DNA of 64,000 bases from Aquimarina sp. MMG016 (GTDB lineage: Bacteria; Bacteroidota; Bacteroidia; Flavobacteriales; Flavobacteriaceae): contig NZ_JAGJEA010000009.1 of the NCBI RefSeq assembly GCF_018100805.1, forward strand, positions 1 through 64,000, in the 5' to 3' direction. Each line of letters begins with the position of its first letter. The stretch's first letter is position 1. Both the position numbers and the translations under genes were made by a program. Below the pieces are notes generated by a model, which saw nothing but the letters and a program-made list of their open reading frames with translations, was not told where the DNA came from and ran no database searches. Positions 17,269-27,401 of the stretch are shown in pieces.

Positions 17269-18168
17269 ATGCAATTAATTATCTACAGAATTGTTTATCC
17301 TTTATTATGGATAGTTTCTAAATTGCCATGGAAACTCTTTTATGCATTTTCGTCCACTATTTTCTTTCTGATTTATTATATCATTCGCTATAGAAGAAAT
17401 GCAGTTACAGAAAATCTTCAATTAGCTTTTCCGGATAAATCATTAGATGAGATTAAAAAGATCAGGAAAGAATTTTATAAACATCTGTGTGATATGTTTC
17501 TGGAAATGATTCGGTCTATCTCTATTTCTAATGAAGAGATGATGGAGCGTTTTACTGTTACTAATCTTGATATGATTAGAGAATTAGAAGCAAAAGGAGA
17601 AAACATTATGGTATTCATAGCACATTATGCTAGTTATGAATGGTCCAATGTTATTGATATACAAACAGGTTTCCAGGCAGTTGGTATATATAAACCTATC
17701 GGTAACATTTACTTTGATCGACTGGTACACAGAATTCGTGCAAGGTTTGGCTCACGTGTGGTTCCGAACAGAGATGCTATGAGAGTAATAACAGAAGATC
17801 AAACTGATGACAGCTTATCTATGTATGGGCTTGCAGCTGATCAATCTCCCAAATTATACAAAGCGATGTATTGGACTAATTTTATGGGGATAAAAGTACC
17901 TGTATTCTTAGGAGGTGAAGTACTTGCTAAACGTTTTGACCTTAATGTATATTATCTAAAGGTTGAAAAGATCAAAAGAGGTTACTATGAAGCTACTTTT
18001 GTACCTATAAGTGAAGATTCTAAGAATGCTGAAGATTATACTATTACTAAAGATTATCTAAGATGCATAGAGAATCAGATTCGCAATAAGCCTCAATATT
18101 ACCTTTGGACTCACAAACGATGGAAGCATCGTAATGCACAAATTCCTGAAGGTGCTACCATAGATTAA
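17269..18168 (+). CDS. LpxL/HtrB-like lysophospholipid acyltransferase, paralog 2
   Basis: A 299-residue paralog of the preceding protein; the two align without gaps through residue 124. The catalytic His119-Glu124 (AHYASYEW) is kept, as are the downstream DQSPKLYKAMYWTNFMGI block and the C-terminal LWTHKRWKHRNAQIP. The acyl chain or acceptor cannot be read from sequence. A -7-like element TATTTTCG (17240-17247) suggests separate transcription from paralog 1. Confidence 0.85.
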   Translation: MQLIIYRIVYPLLWIVSKLPWKLFYAFSSTIFFLIYYIIRYRRNAVTENLQLAFPDKSLDEIKKIRKEFYKHLCDMFLEMIRSISISNEEMMERFTVTNLDMIRELEAKGENIMVFIAHYASYEWSNVIDIQTGFQAVGIYKPIGNIYFDRLVHRIRARFGSRVVPNRDAMRVITEDQTDDSLSMYGLAADQSPKLYKAMYWTNFMGIKVPVFLGGEVLAKRFDLNVYYLKVEKIKRGYYEATFVPISEDSKNAEDYTITKDYLRCIENQIRNKPQYYLWTHKRWKHRNAQIPEGATID

Positions 18169-18276
18169 TGATAACTTATCGAAACAATTCGGCACATTGA
18201 TAAAAACAGTGTTAATCTAACCTTAATAACAGTTTTTAGAAGTATCTTTAGCACTTTTTGATTTAAAAATCATGTT

Positions 18277-19182
18277 ATGCAATTACTAGTTTACCGTTTA
18301 GTATATCCTATATTATGGATGATTTCGAAATTACCCTGGAGACTATTTTACATGTTTTCTACTGGTGTTTACATCCTTATATATTATATAATAGGGTATA
18401 GAAAAAAGACAGTAAATGAAAATCTAACTCTTGTTTTTCCTGAAAAAACTCCAAAAGAAATCAAAAAAATAGCCAAGGGTTCTTATAAACATATGTGTGA
18501 TATGTTTTTGGAAATGATCAAATCTATCTCTATAACAGAAACGGAAATAACAAAGCGTTTTGAAATCACAAATATGGATAAGCTTAAAGAGCTAGAGATC
18601 AAAAACAAAAGTGTTATTATAATGATGGGGCATTATAATAGCTATGAATGGACTAATTCAATAGATATTATTTCAAAATTTAGATGTGTTGGCATCTATA
18701 AGCCCGTAAAAAATAAATATTTTGACAGATTAGCACATCGTATTAGAGGAAGATTTGGTGCTCGTTTAATACCTAGCGCCAAGGTGTTTAGAGAAATGAC
18801 TAAAGATCACAATAAAGAAAATCCAGAATTAAGCATTTATGGATTAATTTCTGACCAGTCTCCAAAATTAAATAAGGCTATGTTCTGGACAGATTTTATG
18901 GGTATAAAAGTCCCTGCTGTTATGGGGGGAGAAGTATTAGCTAAGCGATTAGATATGAGTATATTTTATCTACATGTAGAAAAAGTAAAAAGAGGATATT
19001 ATCAAGCGACACTCATACCTATCTCAGAAGATTCTAAAAATTCTGAAGACTATGATATTACCAAACAATTTATAAAACTTTTAGAAAAACAAATACGCAA
19101 TAAGCCAGAAAATTATTTATGGAGTCATAAACGTTGGAAACACCGTAATGCAGAGATTCCTAAAGGTGCTGTTGTAAGCTAG
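18277..19182 (+). CDS. LpxL/HtrB-like lysophospholipid acyltransferase, paralog 3
   Basis: A 301-residue third tandem paralog. The H-x4-E pair is conserved at 119 and 124, but the motif reads GHYNSYEW instead of AHYASYEW, so residues around the catalytic His have diverged. A two-residue insertion lies in the middle part (HNKENPELSIYG) compared with its neighbours. The C-terminal LWSHKRWKHRNAEIP block is kept. The divergence suggests a changed acyl or acceptor preference, but this is inference. A hairpin follows at 19191-19213. Confidence 0.85.
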   Translation: MQLLVYRLVYPILWMISKLPWRLFYMFSTGVYILIYYIIGYRKKTVNENLTLVFPEKTPKEIKKIAKGSYKHMCDMFLEMIKSISITETEITKRFEITNMDKLKELEIKNKSVIIMMGHYNSYEWTNSIDIISKFRCVGIYKPVKNKYFDRLAHRIRGRFGARLIPSAKVFREMTKDHNKENPELSIYGLISDQSPKLNKAMFWTDFMGIKVPAVMGGEVLAKRLDMSIFYLHVEKVKRGYYQATLIPISEDSKNSEDYDITKQFIKLLEKQIRNKPENYLWSHKRWKHRNAEIPKGAVVS

Positions 19183-19190
19183 CACAAACT

Positions 19191-19213
19191 TACCAGGTTA
19201 TAAAAACCTGGTA
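19191..19213. terminator. hairpin between convergent acyltransferase and mutase genes
   Basis: TACCAGGTT (19191-19199) pairs perfectly with AACCTGGTA (19205-19213) around a 5-base loop, and outer GCAC/GTGC bases can extend it. There is no long T run, so it is a weaker terminator candidate, but the position between convergent genes fits. Confidence 0.5.
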
Positions 19214-19231
19214 AATAAGTGTGCTTAAAAA

Positions 19232-20620
19232 TTAAATTCCTGCAATTTCTTTTAGCGTAGTAATGGTATCTTTGGCTAATTGGTCAGCTTTCTCTTGACT
19301 CAATGCTTCAGTATAAATTCTAATAATTGGTTCTGTATTACTCTTACGCAGATGAACCCAGCAATCAGCAAAATCAACTTTTACACCATCAATAGTAGTT
19401 ACTTCTTCTGACTTATGTTTCTTATGAAATCCATCCAGAATAGCATCAACATCCAACTCAGGTGTCAACTGAATTTTGTTTTTACTCATAAAATAAGATG
19501 GATAACTATTTCTCAATTCACTTACACTACATTTTTTCTCTGCCAAATGTGTCAGGAATAATGCAACTCCTACCAAAGAATCTCTTCCATAATGTGATTC
19601 CGGGTAAATAATTCCTCCATTACCTTCTCCACCAATCACGGCTTTATTGGCTTTCATCTTTTCTACTACATTCACCTCTCCTACTGCACTGGCTTCATAA
19701 CTACCATTATGTTTTTCAGTAACATCTCTAAGCGCTCTACTAGAAGATAGATTAGAAACAGTATTACCTGGAGTCTTACTTAACACAAAATCTGCGCAAG
19801 CCACCAAAGTATATTCCTCTCCAAACATTTCTCCATCTTCACTCATAAAGGCCAAACGATCCACATCAGGGTCAACTGTAAGACCTAAATGTGCCTTCTC
19901 TTTAACAACTAGTTCTGATAGATCAGTTAAATGTTCTTTAAGAGGTTCTGGATTATGCGGAAAGTGACCATTAGGTTCACAATACAACTCCACAACTTCT
20001 ACTCCCATTTTTTTAAGTAATCTTGGTATTGCAATTCCTCCTGTAGAGTTTACAGCATCAACAACTACTTTAAAACCAGCTTTTTTTACAATATCCGAAT
20101 CAACCAAAGATAAATTCAATACTTCTTCAATATGTTTATCAATGTAAGTGTCATTTACCCTAATATTACCCAAATCATCCACTTCTGAGAAACTATAATC
20201 ATCACTTTCTGCTATATCAAGGATTTTCTTTCCGTTTTCGGCATTAAGAAATTCTCCTTTTCCATTCAATAGTTTTAATGCATTCCATTGTTTAGGGTTA
20301 TGGCTCGCCGTTAAAATAATTCCTCCATCAGCTTTTTCTAATGGAACGGCAACTTCTACTGTGGGTGTTGTAGAAAGTCCTAAATCTATTACTTCTACCC
20401 CTAACCCTATCAAACTATTCATTACCAACTGCTGAATCATAGAACCTGATATTCTCGCATCTCTGCCTACAACTACTATTGGATGTTCTTTATTTGTTTC
20501 TTTTTTTAACCAGCTTCCATATGCAGAAGCAAATTTAACTGCGTCAACAGGTGTTAGATTATCACCTACTCCCCCTCCTATGGTTCCTCTAATTCCTGAA
20601 ATTGATTTGATCAGTGTCAT
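19232..20620 (-). CDS. glmM: phosphoglucosamine mutase / phosphomannomutase family
   Basis: A 462-residue alpha-D-phosphohexomutase. The phosphoserine loop is TASHNP (Ser106), the Mg loop is DPDVDRLAF, the sugar-binding loop is EGNGGIIYP, and a phosphate-binding loop (RKSNTEPIIRIY) ends the protein. It should interconvert glucosamine 6-phosphate and 1-phosphate for UDP-GlcNAc and peptidoglycan synthesis. Closely related phosphomannomutases share these motifs, so the exact sugar is less certain than the family. The start is ATG at 20620. It is transcribed alone. Confidence 0.85.
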   Translation of the reverse strand: MTLIKSISGIRGTIGGGVGDNLTPVDAVKFASAYGSWLKKETNKEHPIVVVGRDARISGSMIQQLVMNSLIGLGVEVIDLGLSTTPTVEVAVPLEKADGGIILTASHNPKQWNALKLLNGKGEFLNAENGKKILDIAESDDYSFSEVDDLGNIRVNDTYIDKHIEEVLNLSLVDSDIVKKAGFKVVVDAVNSTGGIAIPRLLKKMGVEVVELYCEPNGHFPHNPEPLKEHLTDLSELVVKEKAHLGLTVDPDVDRLAFMSEDGEMFGEEYTLVACADFVLSKTPGNTVSNLSSSRALRDVTEKHNGSYEASAVGEVNVVEKMKANKAVIGGEGNGGIIYPESHYGRDSLVGVALFLTHLAEKKCSVSELRNSYPSYFMSKNKIQLTPELDVDAILDGFHKKHKSEEVTTIDGVKVDFADCWVHLRKSNTEPIIRIYTEALSQEKADQLAKDTITTLKEIAGI

Positions 20621-20742
20621 ATATTGTATTGATTGTATGATTTTGAGGACAAATGTACATTCTACAACCCATTACGACAACTTTACCATTAAAGTTTATA
20701 TAAAAACAATACTAACATTACTAAAAATTGTAAATTGACCTA

Positions 20743-21327
20743 ATGAATTTCCTAGCTCACATCTACCTTTCCGGAGACGATCCGGAGCTTAAAATAGGCA
20801 ATTTTATTGCCGATTCCGTTAAAGGAAAAAAAGTTCTAGAATACCCTGATCGCATTCGACAAGGGATCACACTTCATCGCAAAATAGATCATTATACTGA
20901 TAGTCACGAAACCGTAAGAAAAAGTGTATCTCGTTTGTTTCCCAGGTATGGTCATTACAGCACCGTAATTGTTGATATACTATATGATCATTTTCTAGCT
21001 GCCAACTGGAGTGAATATTCTAAAGAACCTTTGGAACAATATGTTAATGATTTTTATCTTTTACTTCAAGACAATTTTGATGTTTTGCCAAAACGTGTTC
21101 AGAACTTTATGCCTTATATGCTAAGAGATAATTGGCTACTAAGTTATGAGTCTATTCCTGGAATTGGCAGAATTTTATATCAAATGAATCATAGAACTAA
21201 AAATCGATCTAAGATGAACTTTGCTGTAATCGAATTAGAGCAATATTATGCTGAATTTGATAGCGAGTTTCGATCTTTTTTTGAAGAATTAGAGCTATTT
21301 ACAAAAAATGAAATGAGAACATTATGA
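20743..21327 (+). CDS. acpH: acyl carrier protein phosphodiesterase (AcpH family)
   Basis: A 194-residue AcpH/DUF479 protein, expected to release 4-phosphopantetheine from holo-ACP. The family start MNFLAHIYLSGDDPELKIGN is intact. The family has an HD-like fold with metal-binding His/Asp residues, seen here in FIADSVKG and ITLHRKIDHYTDSHE. Length is normal. Its stop overlaps the ATG of the gamma-glutamyltransferase gene by 4 bases (ATGA), so the two are translationally coupled, and alkD follows 10 bases further. Confidence 0.85.
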   Translation: MNFLAHIYLSGDDPELKIGNFIADSVKGKKVLEYPDRIRQGITLHRKIDHYTDSHETVRKSVSRLFPRYGHYSTVIVDILYDHFLAANWSEYSKEPLEQYVNDFYLLLQDNFDVLPKRVQNFMPYMLRDNWLLSYESIPGIGRILYQMNHRTKNRSKMNFAVIELEQYYAEFDSEFRSFFEELELFTKNEMRTL

Positions 21328-23018
21328 AGCAATTACTTTTCTTTTTACTTCTTCTACTAAGCTTTTCTTGCAAAACATCTACCCATGAAAAACCTGCACC
21401 TGTCAAAGGTTTAATTACTCAAAATGCAATGGTAGTTTCTGCCAGACAGGAAGCCTCTAAAATTGGAACAGATATTATGAAAAATGGAGGTAATGCTTTT
21501 GATGCTATGGTAGCTACAGAAATGGCTCTTGCCGTTTCATACCCTTATGCAGGAAATCTTGGCGGTGGTGGTTTTATGGTATACCGAGAATCAAATGGGC
21601 GAATTGGAGCACTGGACTACAGAGAAAAAGCTCCTTTAGCATCTACAAAAGACATGTATCTGGATGAAAATGGCGAGGTTATATCTAAAAAAAGTCAATT
21701 AGGTGCTATGGCTGTTGGAGTTCCGGGAACAATTGCCGGAATCTTTGAAGTTTATAAAAAATTTGGCTCTCTACCTATTGAAGATCTTTTAACCCCTGTG
21801 GCGGATCTTGCGAGAAATGGTATTATAATTACTAAAAAACAGGAAGCACGTTTTGAAAAATACAAGGACCTGTTCTTTGAAGCGAATGGAGATACCATTC
21901 CAATAACTAGTGGATATAAAGCTTCTGACACCCTTAAAAACCCAAAACTAGCGGAAACTCTAGAAAGAATTATTAAAAATGGCGTTGATGAGTTCTATCG
22001 CGGTGAAACCGCAGAAAAACTTGTAAACTTTCTTCAATCCAGAGGCGGAATAATTACGATGGAGGATCTCGCAAAGTATGAAGCTAAATGGCGTGAACCT
22101 GTTCAGTTTAAGTATAAAGATCTAAATATAATATCTATGTCTCCACCTTCTAGTGGTGGAGTATGCTTAGGTCAGATCATGAAAATGATCGAACCCTATG
22201 ATTTGAAGCAATATGGACATAATCAACTCGAAACAATTCAGATATTAACCGAAGCAGAACGCAGAGCTTATGCCGATCGTAGTTTTTATCTTGGGGATCC
22301 GGATTTTGTAGAAATTCCTATAGATACATTAATCAGCAAAGAATATTTAAACTATAGAATGGAAGGTTTTAGCTTAGATCAAGCTACACTTTCTTCTACT
22401 ATTAATTGTGGCATAATACCTGGGTACGAAAGTGATGAAACCACACACTATTCTATTGTTGATGAATATGGCAATGCTATTTCTGTGACCACAACACTTA
22501 ATGGCGCATATGGTTCTAAGCTATATGTTCCCGAACTTGGTTTTTTTCTAAATAATGAAATGGATGATTTCAGTGCTAAACCCGGAGAACCTAATATGTT
22601 TGGGTTAATTGGTGCAGAAGCCAATGCAATAGCACCTGAAAAAAGAATGTTAAGTTCTATGACGCCAACAATTATCGAAAAAGATGATAAATTATGGATG
22701 TCCATAGGTACACCAGGAGGTTCAACAATTATCACTTCCGTTTTACAAACTATCCTCAATGTAAAAGAATTTGGGATGACTATGCAGGATGCTGTAAATG
22801 CTCCACGTTTTCATCATCAATGGTTACCGGATTCCATATATTTTGAACCAAATAAGTTTGATCAAAAGCTTTTTAAAGAATTAGAAGCTAAGGGATATAA
22901 CATAAGTGAAAAGGAATCTAAAATTTCGAGTAAGGTGAATAGTATTTTAGTCTATCCTAACGGAACAATGGAAGGAGGAGCAGATAAACGTGGTGATGAT
23001 ACTGCTGTGGGTTATTAA
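21324..23018 (+). CDS. ggt: gamma-glutamyltransferase lipoprotein
   Basis: A 564-residue gamma-glutamyltranspeptidase that would hydrolyse glutathione and transfer gamma-glutamyl groups in the periplasm. The autoprocessing nucleophile Thr is in DETTHYSIVDEYGN, and the glycine-rich GTPGGSTIITSV block of the small subunit is present. The N-terminus (LLLLLSFSCKTS) has a lipobox, so the precursor is probably lipid-anchored. The gene is full length. It overlaps acpH by 4 bases and lies 10 bases upstream of alkD, forming a three-gene operon. Confidence 0.92.
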   Translation: MKQLLFFLLLLLSFSCKTSTHEKPAPVKGLITQNAMVVSARQEASKIGTDIMKNGGNAFDAMVATEMALAVSYPYAGNLGGGGFMVYRESNGRIGALDYREKAPLASTKDMYLDENGEVISKKSQLGAMAVGVPGTIAGIFEVYKKFGSLPIEDLLTPVADLARNGIIITKKQEARFEKYKDLFFEANGDTIPITSGYKASDTLKNPKLAETLERIIKNGVDEFYRGETAEKLVNFLQSRGGIITMEDLAKYEAKWREPVQFKYKDLNIISMSPPSSGGVCLGQIMKMIEPYDLKQYGHNQLETIQILTEAERRAYADRSFYLGDPDFVEIPIDTLISKEYLNYRMEGFSLDQATLSSTINCGIIPGYESDETTHYSIVDEYGNAISVTTTLNGAYGSKLYVPELGFFLNNEMDDFSAKPGEPNMFGLIGAEANAIAPEKRMLSSMTPTIIEKDDKLWMSIGTPGGSTIITSVLQTILNVKEFGMTMQDAVNAPRFHHQWLPDSIYFEPNKFDQKLFKELEAKGYNISEKESKISSKVNSILVYPNGTMEGGADKRGDDTAVGY

Positions 23019-23028
23019 CAAATAAATC

Positions 23029-23700
23029 ATGGAATTTGTTTTAGTTTTAAAATCCAAATTAGAACGTAATGCTAATGCAGAAGAAGCAAGAGCAATGGAG
23101 GCTTATATGAAAGACCTTTTCACTTATTATGGAATAAAAGCTCCTAAAAGAAAAATTTTATTAAAAGAAACGATCAATGAATTTAAAGGGGAGTTGACAC
23201 GAGACAATGTTATAAAAGTTTCCAATACATTATATCAAGACCTTCATCGAGAACTTCATTATTGCGCTATTGAAATTGTGGATCGTTTTCTTAGGAAAAA
23301 GTATACGGTTAATGATATTCAATTCATTGAAAAACTAATTGTAACTAATTCTTGGTGGGATTCTGTGGACTTTATCGCAAAACATATTTTAGGAAACTAT
23401 TTACTGCAGCATCCCGATCAGATTCAAGAAGTGATAAGCAAATTTTCTTCATCAAAAAATATGTGGTTGAACCGAAGTGCTATTTTATTCCAATTAGGAT
23501 ATAAAGAGAAAACTGATGCGCAATTATTGTTTTCACTATGTGAGAAACATAAATCTTCTGATGATTTTTTTATAAAAAAAGCAATTGGCTGGGCTCTAAG
23601 AGAATATTCTAAAGTTAACCCAGAAGCAATATTGTCATTTGTATCTAAAACAAAACTTAAACCTTTGTCAGAAAGAGAAGCTTTAAAAAGAATCCAATAA
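23029..23700 (+). CDS. DNA alkylation repair protein, AlkD family
   Basis: A 223-residue HEAT-like-repeat DNA glycosylase of the AlkC/AlkD family, which removes bulky or positively charged alkylated bases. Family features are the helical repeats and TNSWWDSVDFIAKHILG, holding the Trp-Asp residues that contact the damaged site, with GWALREYSK near the end. The start ATG at 23029 lies 10 bases after ggt. The gene ends directly at a strong terminator (23701-23731). Confidence 0.88.
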   Translation: MEFVLVLKSKLERNANAEEARAMEAYMKDLFTYYGIKAPKRKILLKETINEFKGELTRDNVIKVSNTLYQDLHRELHYCAIEIVDRFLRKKYTVNDIQFIEKLIVTNSWWDSVDFIAKHILGNYLLQHPDQIQEVISKFSSSKNMWLNRSAILFQLGYKEKTDAQLLFSLCEKHKSSDDFFIKKAIGWALREYSKVNPEAILSFVSKTKLKPLSEREALKRIQ

Positions 23701-23731
23701 AAAAATGCGCAGCTTTTGACTGCGCATTTTT
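23701..23731. terminator. bidirectional terminator between alkD and dnaK
   Basis: AAAAATGCGCAG (23701-23712) and CTGCGCATTTTT (23720-23731) form a perfect 12-bp stem with a 7-base loop. The symmetrical A and T tails allow termination on both strands between these convergent genes. Confidence 0.88.
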
Positions 23732-23748
23732 AAATATATAATTAAGAT

Positions 23749-25662
23749 TTACTTCACTTCTTCGAAGTCTACATCTTCTACATCACTTCCTTCTGATCCA
23801 CCATCAGCTGATTGGTCAGCTCCGGCATCTGGTCCAGGTTGTCCGTTTTGTTGTGCTTCTGCTTGAGCTTTGTACATCTCTTCACTAGCTACTTTCCAAG
23901 CTTCATTGATTTTATCAAGAGCTGGTTGGATAACCGCAAGATCTTTAGACTCATAAGCCTTCTTCAATTCTTCCAAAGCCTCTTCAATTGGTTTTTTCTT
24001 ATCATCAGATAACTTATCACCAAATTCTTTTAGTTGCTTTTCAGTCTGGAAAATCATTCCGTCAGCTTCATTCAACTTATCTGCAGTTTCTTTAGCCGCT
24101 TTATCAGCTTCAGCATTTGCTTCAGCTTCTTGCTTCATTTTCTCGATTTCTTCTTCTGTCAATCCTGAAGAAGCTTCGATACGAATATCCTGAGACTTAT
24201 TAGTAGCTTTATCTGTAGCAGATACCTTAATAATACCATTGGCATCAATGTCAAAAGTTACCTCGATCTGTGGTGTTCCTCTCTGTGCTGGTGGAATTCC
24301 ATCTAAGTGGAAACGACCGATAGTCTTATTATCTGCAGCCATAGGACGCTCTCCTTGCAACACGTGGATCTCTACTGATGGTTGATTATCTGCTGCTGTA
24401 GAGAAAATCTGTGATTTCTTAGTTGGGATAGTAGTATTAGCTTCGATAAGCTTAGTCATTACATTACCCATTGTCTCAATACCAAGAGAAAGTGGTGTAA
24501 CATCTAATAGTAATACATCTTTTACATCTCCGGTTAATACACCTCCTTGGATTGCAGCTCCAACAGCTACAACTTCATCTGGATTTACACCTTTACTTGG
24601 TGATTTTCCAAAGAATTTTTCTACTGCCTCCTGTACTGCAGGAATACGTGTAGAACCACCTACTAATATAATTTCATCAATATCACTAGTTGATAACCCT
24701 GCTGCTTTAAGAGCAGTACGACAAGGCTCAACAGTTCTTTTTACTAAATCATCAATTAATTGATCAAATTTAGATCTTGTTAATGATCTTACTAAGTGTT
24801 TTGGTCCACTAGCAGTCGCTGTTACATAAGGTAAATTGATTTCTGTCTGTGAAGAAGAAGACAATTCTATTTTAGCCTTTTCAGCAGCTTCTTTAAGACG
24901 CTGTAATGCCATTGGGTCTTGTCTAAGGTCCATATTCTCATCAGCCTTAAACTCTTCTGCTAACCAATCTATAATTTTTTGATCTACATCGTCACCTCCT
25001 AAGTGTGTATCTCCATCTGTAGATAATACTTCGAATACACCATCTCCTAGTTCTAAGATAGATACATCATGAGTACCACCACCAAAGTCAAATACTACGA
25101 TCTTCTGATCAGTTCCTTTTTTATCCAAACCATAAGCCAATGCTGCTGCGGTAGGCTCATTGATAATTCTTTCTACTTTAAGACCTGCAATTTCTCCAGC
25201 TTCTTTAGTTGCCTGACGCTGAGCATCATTAAAATAAGCTGGCACAGTAATTACAGCTCTAGAAACGTCTTGTCCAAGATAATCTTCTGCTGTTTTCTTC
25301 ATTTTCTGAAGTGTCATAGCAGATAATTCCTGTGGTGTATATAAACGTCCATCAATATCTACACGTGGCGTATCGTTATCTCCTTTTACTACTTTATAAG
25401 CTGCTCTTTCCGCTTCTTTTGCAGATTCAGAGAATTTATTCCCCATAAATCTTTTAATAGACGAGATAGTCTTAGTCGGATTCGTAACCGCCTGACGCTT
25501 TGCAGGATCCCCTACTTTAATTTCTCCACCTTCTACAAAAGCAATTACAGAAGGAGTTGTTCTTTTACCTTCGGCATTAGGGATTACTACAGGCTCATTA
25601 CCTTCCATTACAGAAACACAAGAGTTGGTTGTCCCTAAGTCTATACCTATTATCTTACTCAT
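23749..25662 (-). CDS. dnaK: molecular chaperone DnaK (Hsp70)
   Basis: A 637-residue Hsp70, full length. The nucleotide-binding domain begins [18 protein letters not shown] and carries the phosphate and adenosine motifs [18 protein letters not shown] and [13 protein letters not shown]. The substrate-binding domain ([16 protein letters not shown]) and helical lid follow, and the tail is Gly/Asp/Glu-rich, ending in EDVDFEEVK. It folds and refolds proteins with DnaJ and GrpE, neither of which is encoded next to it. No CIRCE element was found in the 231 bases upstream. Confidence 0.98.
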   Translation of the reverse strand: MSKIIGIDLGTTNSCVSVMEGNEPVVIPNAEGKRTTPSVIAFVEGGEIKVGDPAKRQAVTNPTKTISSIKRFMGNKFSESAKEAERAAYKVVKGDNDTPRVDIDGRLYTPQELSAMTLQKMKKTAEDYLGQDVSRAVITVPAYFNDAQRQATKEAGEIAGLKVERIINEPTAAALAYGLDKKGTDQKIVVFDFGGGTHDVSILELGDGVFEVLSTDGDTHLGGDDVDQKIIDWLAEEFKADENMDLRQDPMALQRLKEAAEKAKIELSSSSQTEINLPYVTATASGPKHLVRSLTRSKFDQLIDDLVKRTVEPCRTALKAAGLSTSDIDEIILVGGSTRIPAVQEAVEKFFGKSPSKGVNPDEVVAVGAAIQGGVLTGDVKDVLLLDVTPLSLGIETMGNVMTKLIEANTTIPTKKSQIFSTAADNQPSVEIHVLQGERPMAADNKTIGRFHLDGIPPAQRGTPQIEVTFDIDANGIIKVSATDKATNKSQDIRIEASSGLTEEEIEKMKQEAEANAEADKAAKETADKLNEADGMIFQTEKQLKEFGDKLSDDKKKPIEEALEELKKAYESKDLAVIQPALDKINEAWKVASEEMYKAQAEAQQNGQPGPDAGADQSADGGSEGSDVEDVDFEEVK

Positions 25663-25893
25663 ATTTATATTAAATTGTTATTGTGTTTTCAAAAAAATAT
25701 TCAATCCATTTAGGTCAATGATTATGCCACGACAATTTAACTGACATGATGTCACAATACCCTTTAACATCTTTGGTTTTATTCGTCTTAAAAATTACAA
25801 TAAATGACACAAATAACTAATTCACAAAAAGAAGGTTTCTTTATTACCAAAAACCTATATTTACCACCTAAATCATCTCAATAATTACGAATA

Positions 25894-27318
25894 ATGGAAT
25901 GTATTAGTGTTTTTGATATGCTAAAAATAGGTGTTGGACCATCAAGTTCACACACATTAGGTCCCTGGAGAGCTGCACGTAGATGGATTGCTGAATTAAA
26001 AAAGAATGGTCAATTTCAATCCGTGACATCAATTAAGGTAGATCTTTATGGCTCATTATCCTTAACAGGAAAAGGACATGCTACTGACATTGCAGTGATA
26101 TTGGGCCTTTGTGGGTATGACCCACAGACTATTGACACTTCTGCCATTAATAGCATAATTAGTAAAATTACTGACAAAAAGGAGATTTCTTTTAATCATG
26201 AGCTTTCAATTTCTTTTGATCCAAAAACACAAATTATTTTTAATAGAGAGTTTAAAGACTTTCATCCCAATGCAATTACATTTCAAGCTACATTAAAAGA
26301 TAACCAAAAGATCTCTTCCTCATTCTACTCGATTGGCGGAGGATTTGTAATAAAAGAAGAACGAAAAAGAAAAGAGAAAAAGTTATCAGCATTTAAGGGA
26401 TTTCCGTTGCCAATTCAGAAAGCAACGGATTTATTAGAATATTGCCAAATACGGCAAAAAAAAGTTTCGGAAATAGTCCTAGAAAACGAACGATCATTAC
26501 TTAGTGATAAAGAGATTGATGAGCGGATTGCTCAAATATGGCGCGTGATGCTAGATTCTATGTATGATGGTTGTCATACAGAAGGTATATTACCCGGAGG
26601 ATTAAATGTAAGACGAAGAGCCTATGACACTCATAAAAAACTAATTGGTGGTGCTTCTTATAATAATCCAACAGAATGGATAGAAGCAATTAGAGATACC
26701 GAGGTGAAATTTCGTCAGATATTAAAATGGGTATCGTGTTTTGCTTTGTCAGTAAATGAAGTCAATGCTTCATTAGGAAGAGTAGTTACTGCACCAACTA
26801 ACGGAAGTGCAGGAGTCATTCCTGCAGTTATGATGTATTATATGGTGATTGAAAACCACGATGCGAATTTTGAAGACGTCAAACAATTTATGTTAGTCGC
26901 CGGAGAAATTGGCAGCCTTTTTAAAAAAGGAGCAACCATATCTGCTGCCATGGGGGGATGTCAGGCAGAAATAGGGGTTTCATCAGCTATGGCTGCCGGA
27001 GCCTTAACAGAATTAATGGGTGGCACTCCTGAACAGGTTCTAATGGCCAGCGAAATTGCTATGGAACATCATCTAGGTCTTACCTGTGATCCAATAGCCG
27101 GTTTGGTTCAAGTTCCTTGTATCGAACGAAATGCCATGGGTGCTGTCAAAGCAATCAATGCTTGCGAAATGGCGCTGGATACAGATGCTTCAAACGCTAA
27201 AGTCCCTCTGGATAAAGTAATAGAAACCATGTGGGAAACAGCTCAGGATATGAATACTAAATACAAAGAAACTAGTGAAGGTGGTCTAGCCGTTAAAGTG
27301 AGTTTGAGTGATTGTTAA
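25894..27318 (+). CDS. sdaA: L-serine ammonia-lyase, single-chain iron-sulfur type
   Basis: A 474-residue L-serine dehydratase that converts serine to pyruvate and ammonia in the cytosol. The N-terminal beta domain has the serine-binding GVGPSSSHTLGPWRAA. The alpha domain holds the Cys residues for the [4Fe-4S] cluster in MGGCQAEIGVSSAMAAGA, LTCDPIAGL and VQVPCIERNAMGAV. The single-chain form combines what some Firmicutes split in two. A weak -7-like TATATTTA lies at 25856-25863. Monocistronic. Confidence 0.93.
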   Translation: MECISVFDMLKIGVGPSSSHTLGPWRAARRWIAELKKNGQFQSVTSIKVDLYGSLSLTGKGHATDIAVILGLCGYDPQTIDTSAINSIISKITDKKEISFNHELSISFDPKTQIIFNREFKDFHPNAITFQATLKDNQKISSSFYSIGGGFVIKEERKRKEKKLSAFKGFPLPIQKATDLLEYCQIRQKKVSEIVLENERSLLSDKEIDERIAQIWRVMLDSMYDGCHTEGILPGGLNVRRRAYDTHKKLIGGASYNNPTEWIEAIRDTEVKFRQILKWVSCFALSVNEVNASLGRVVTAPTNGSAGVIPAVMMYYMVIENHDANFEDVKQFMLVAGEIGSLFKKGATISAAMGGCQAEIGVSSAMAAGALTELMGGTPEQVLMASEIAMEHHLGLTCDPIAGLVQVPCIERNAMGAVKAINACEMALDTDASNAKVPLDKVIETMWETAQDMNTKYKETSEGGLAVKVSLSDC

Positions 27319-27327
27319 TATAGTTTG

Positions 27328-27356
27328 GGAGTATATGAGTATGTGAGCTTTTGAGG
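27328..27356 (+). repeat. TGAG-type degenerate intergenic repeat, block A
   Basis: The segment reads as three to four units of about 8 bases based on TGAGTAT, including the 12-mer TGAGTATGTGAG. Similar blocks lie at 39053-39085, 39512-39546 (minus) and 41611-41660. It sits between the convergent sdaA and NTF2-like genes. Confidence 0.5.
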
Positions 27357-27401
27357 CAATCTTTACTTGAAATCAAGCCCAAACTTGTCATAAACTCACC
27401 T

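Noticed and set aside
25663-25893. CIRCE-type heat-shock operator before dnaK
   Set aside because: The 231-base region has no inverted repeat of the TTAGCACTC type; none was found on either strand.
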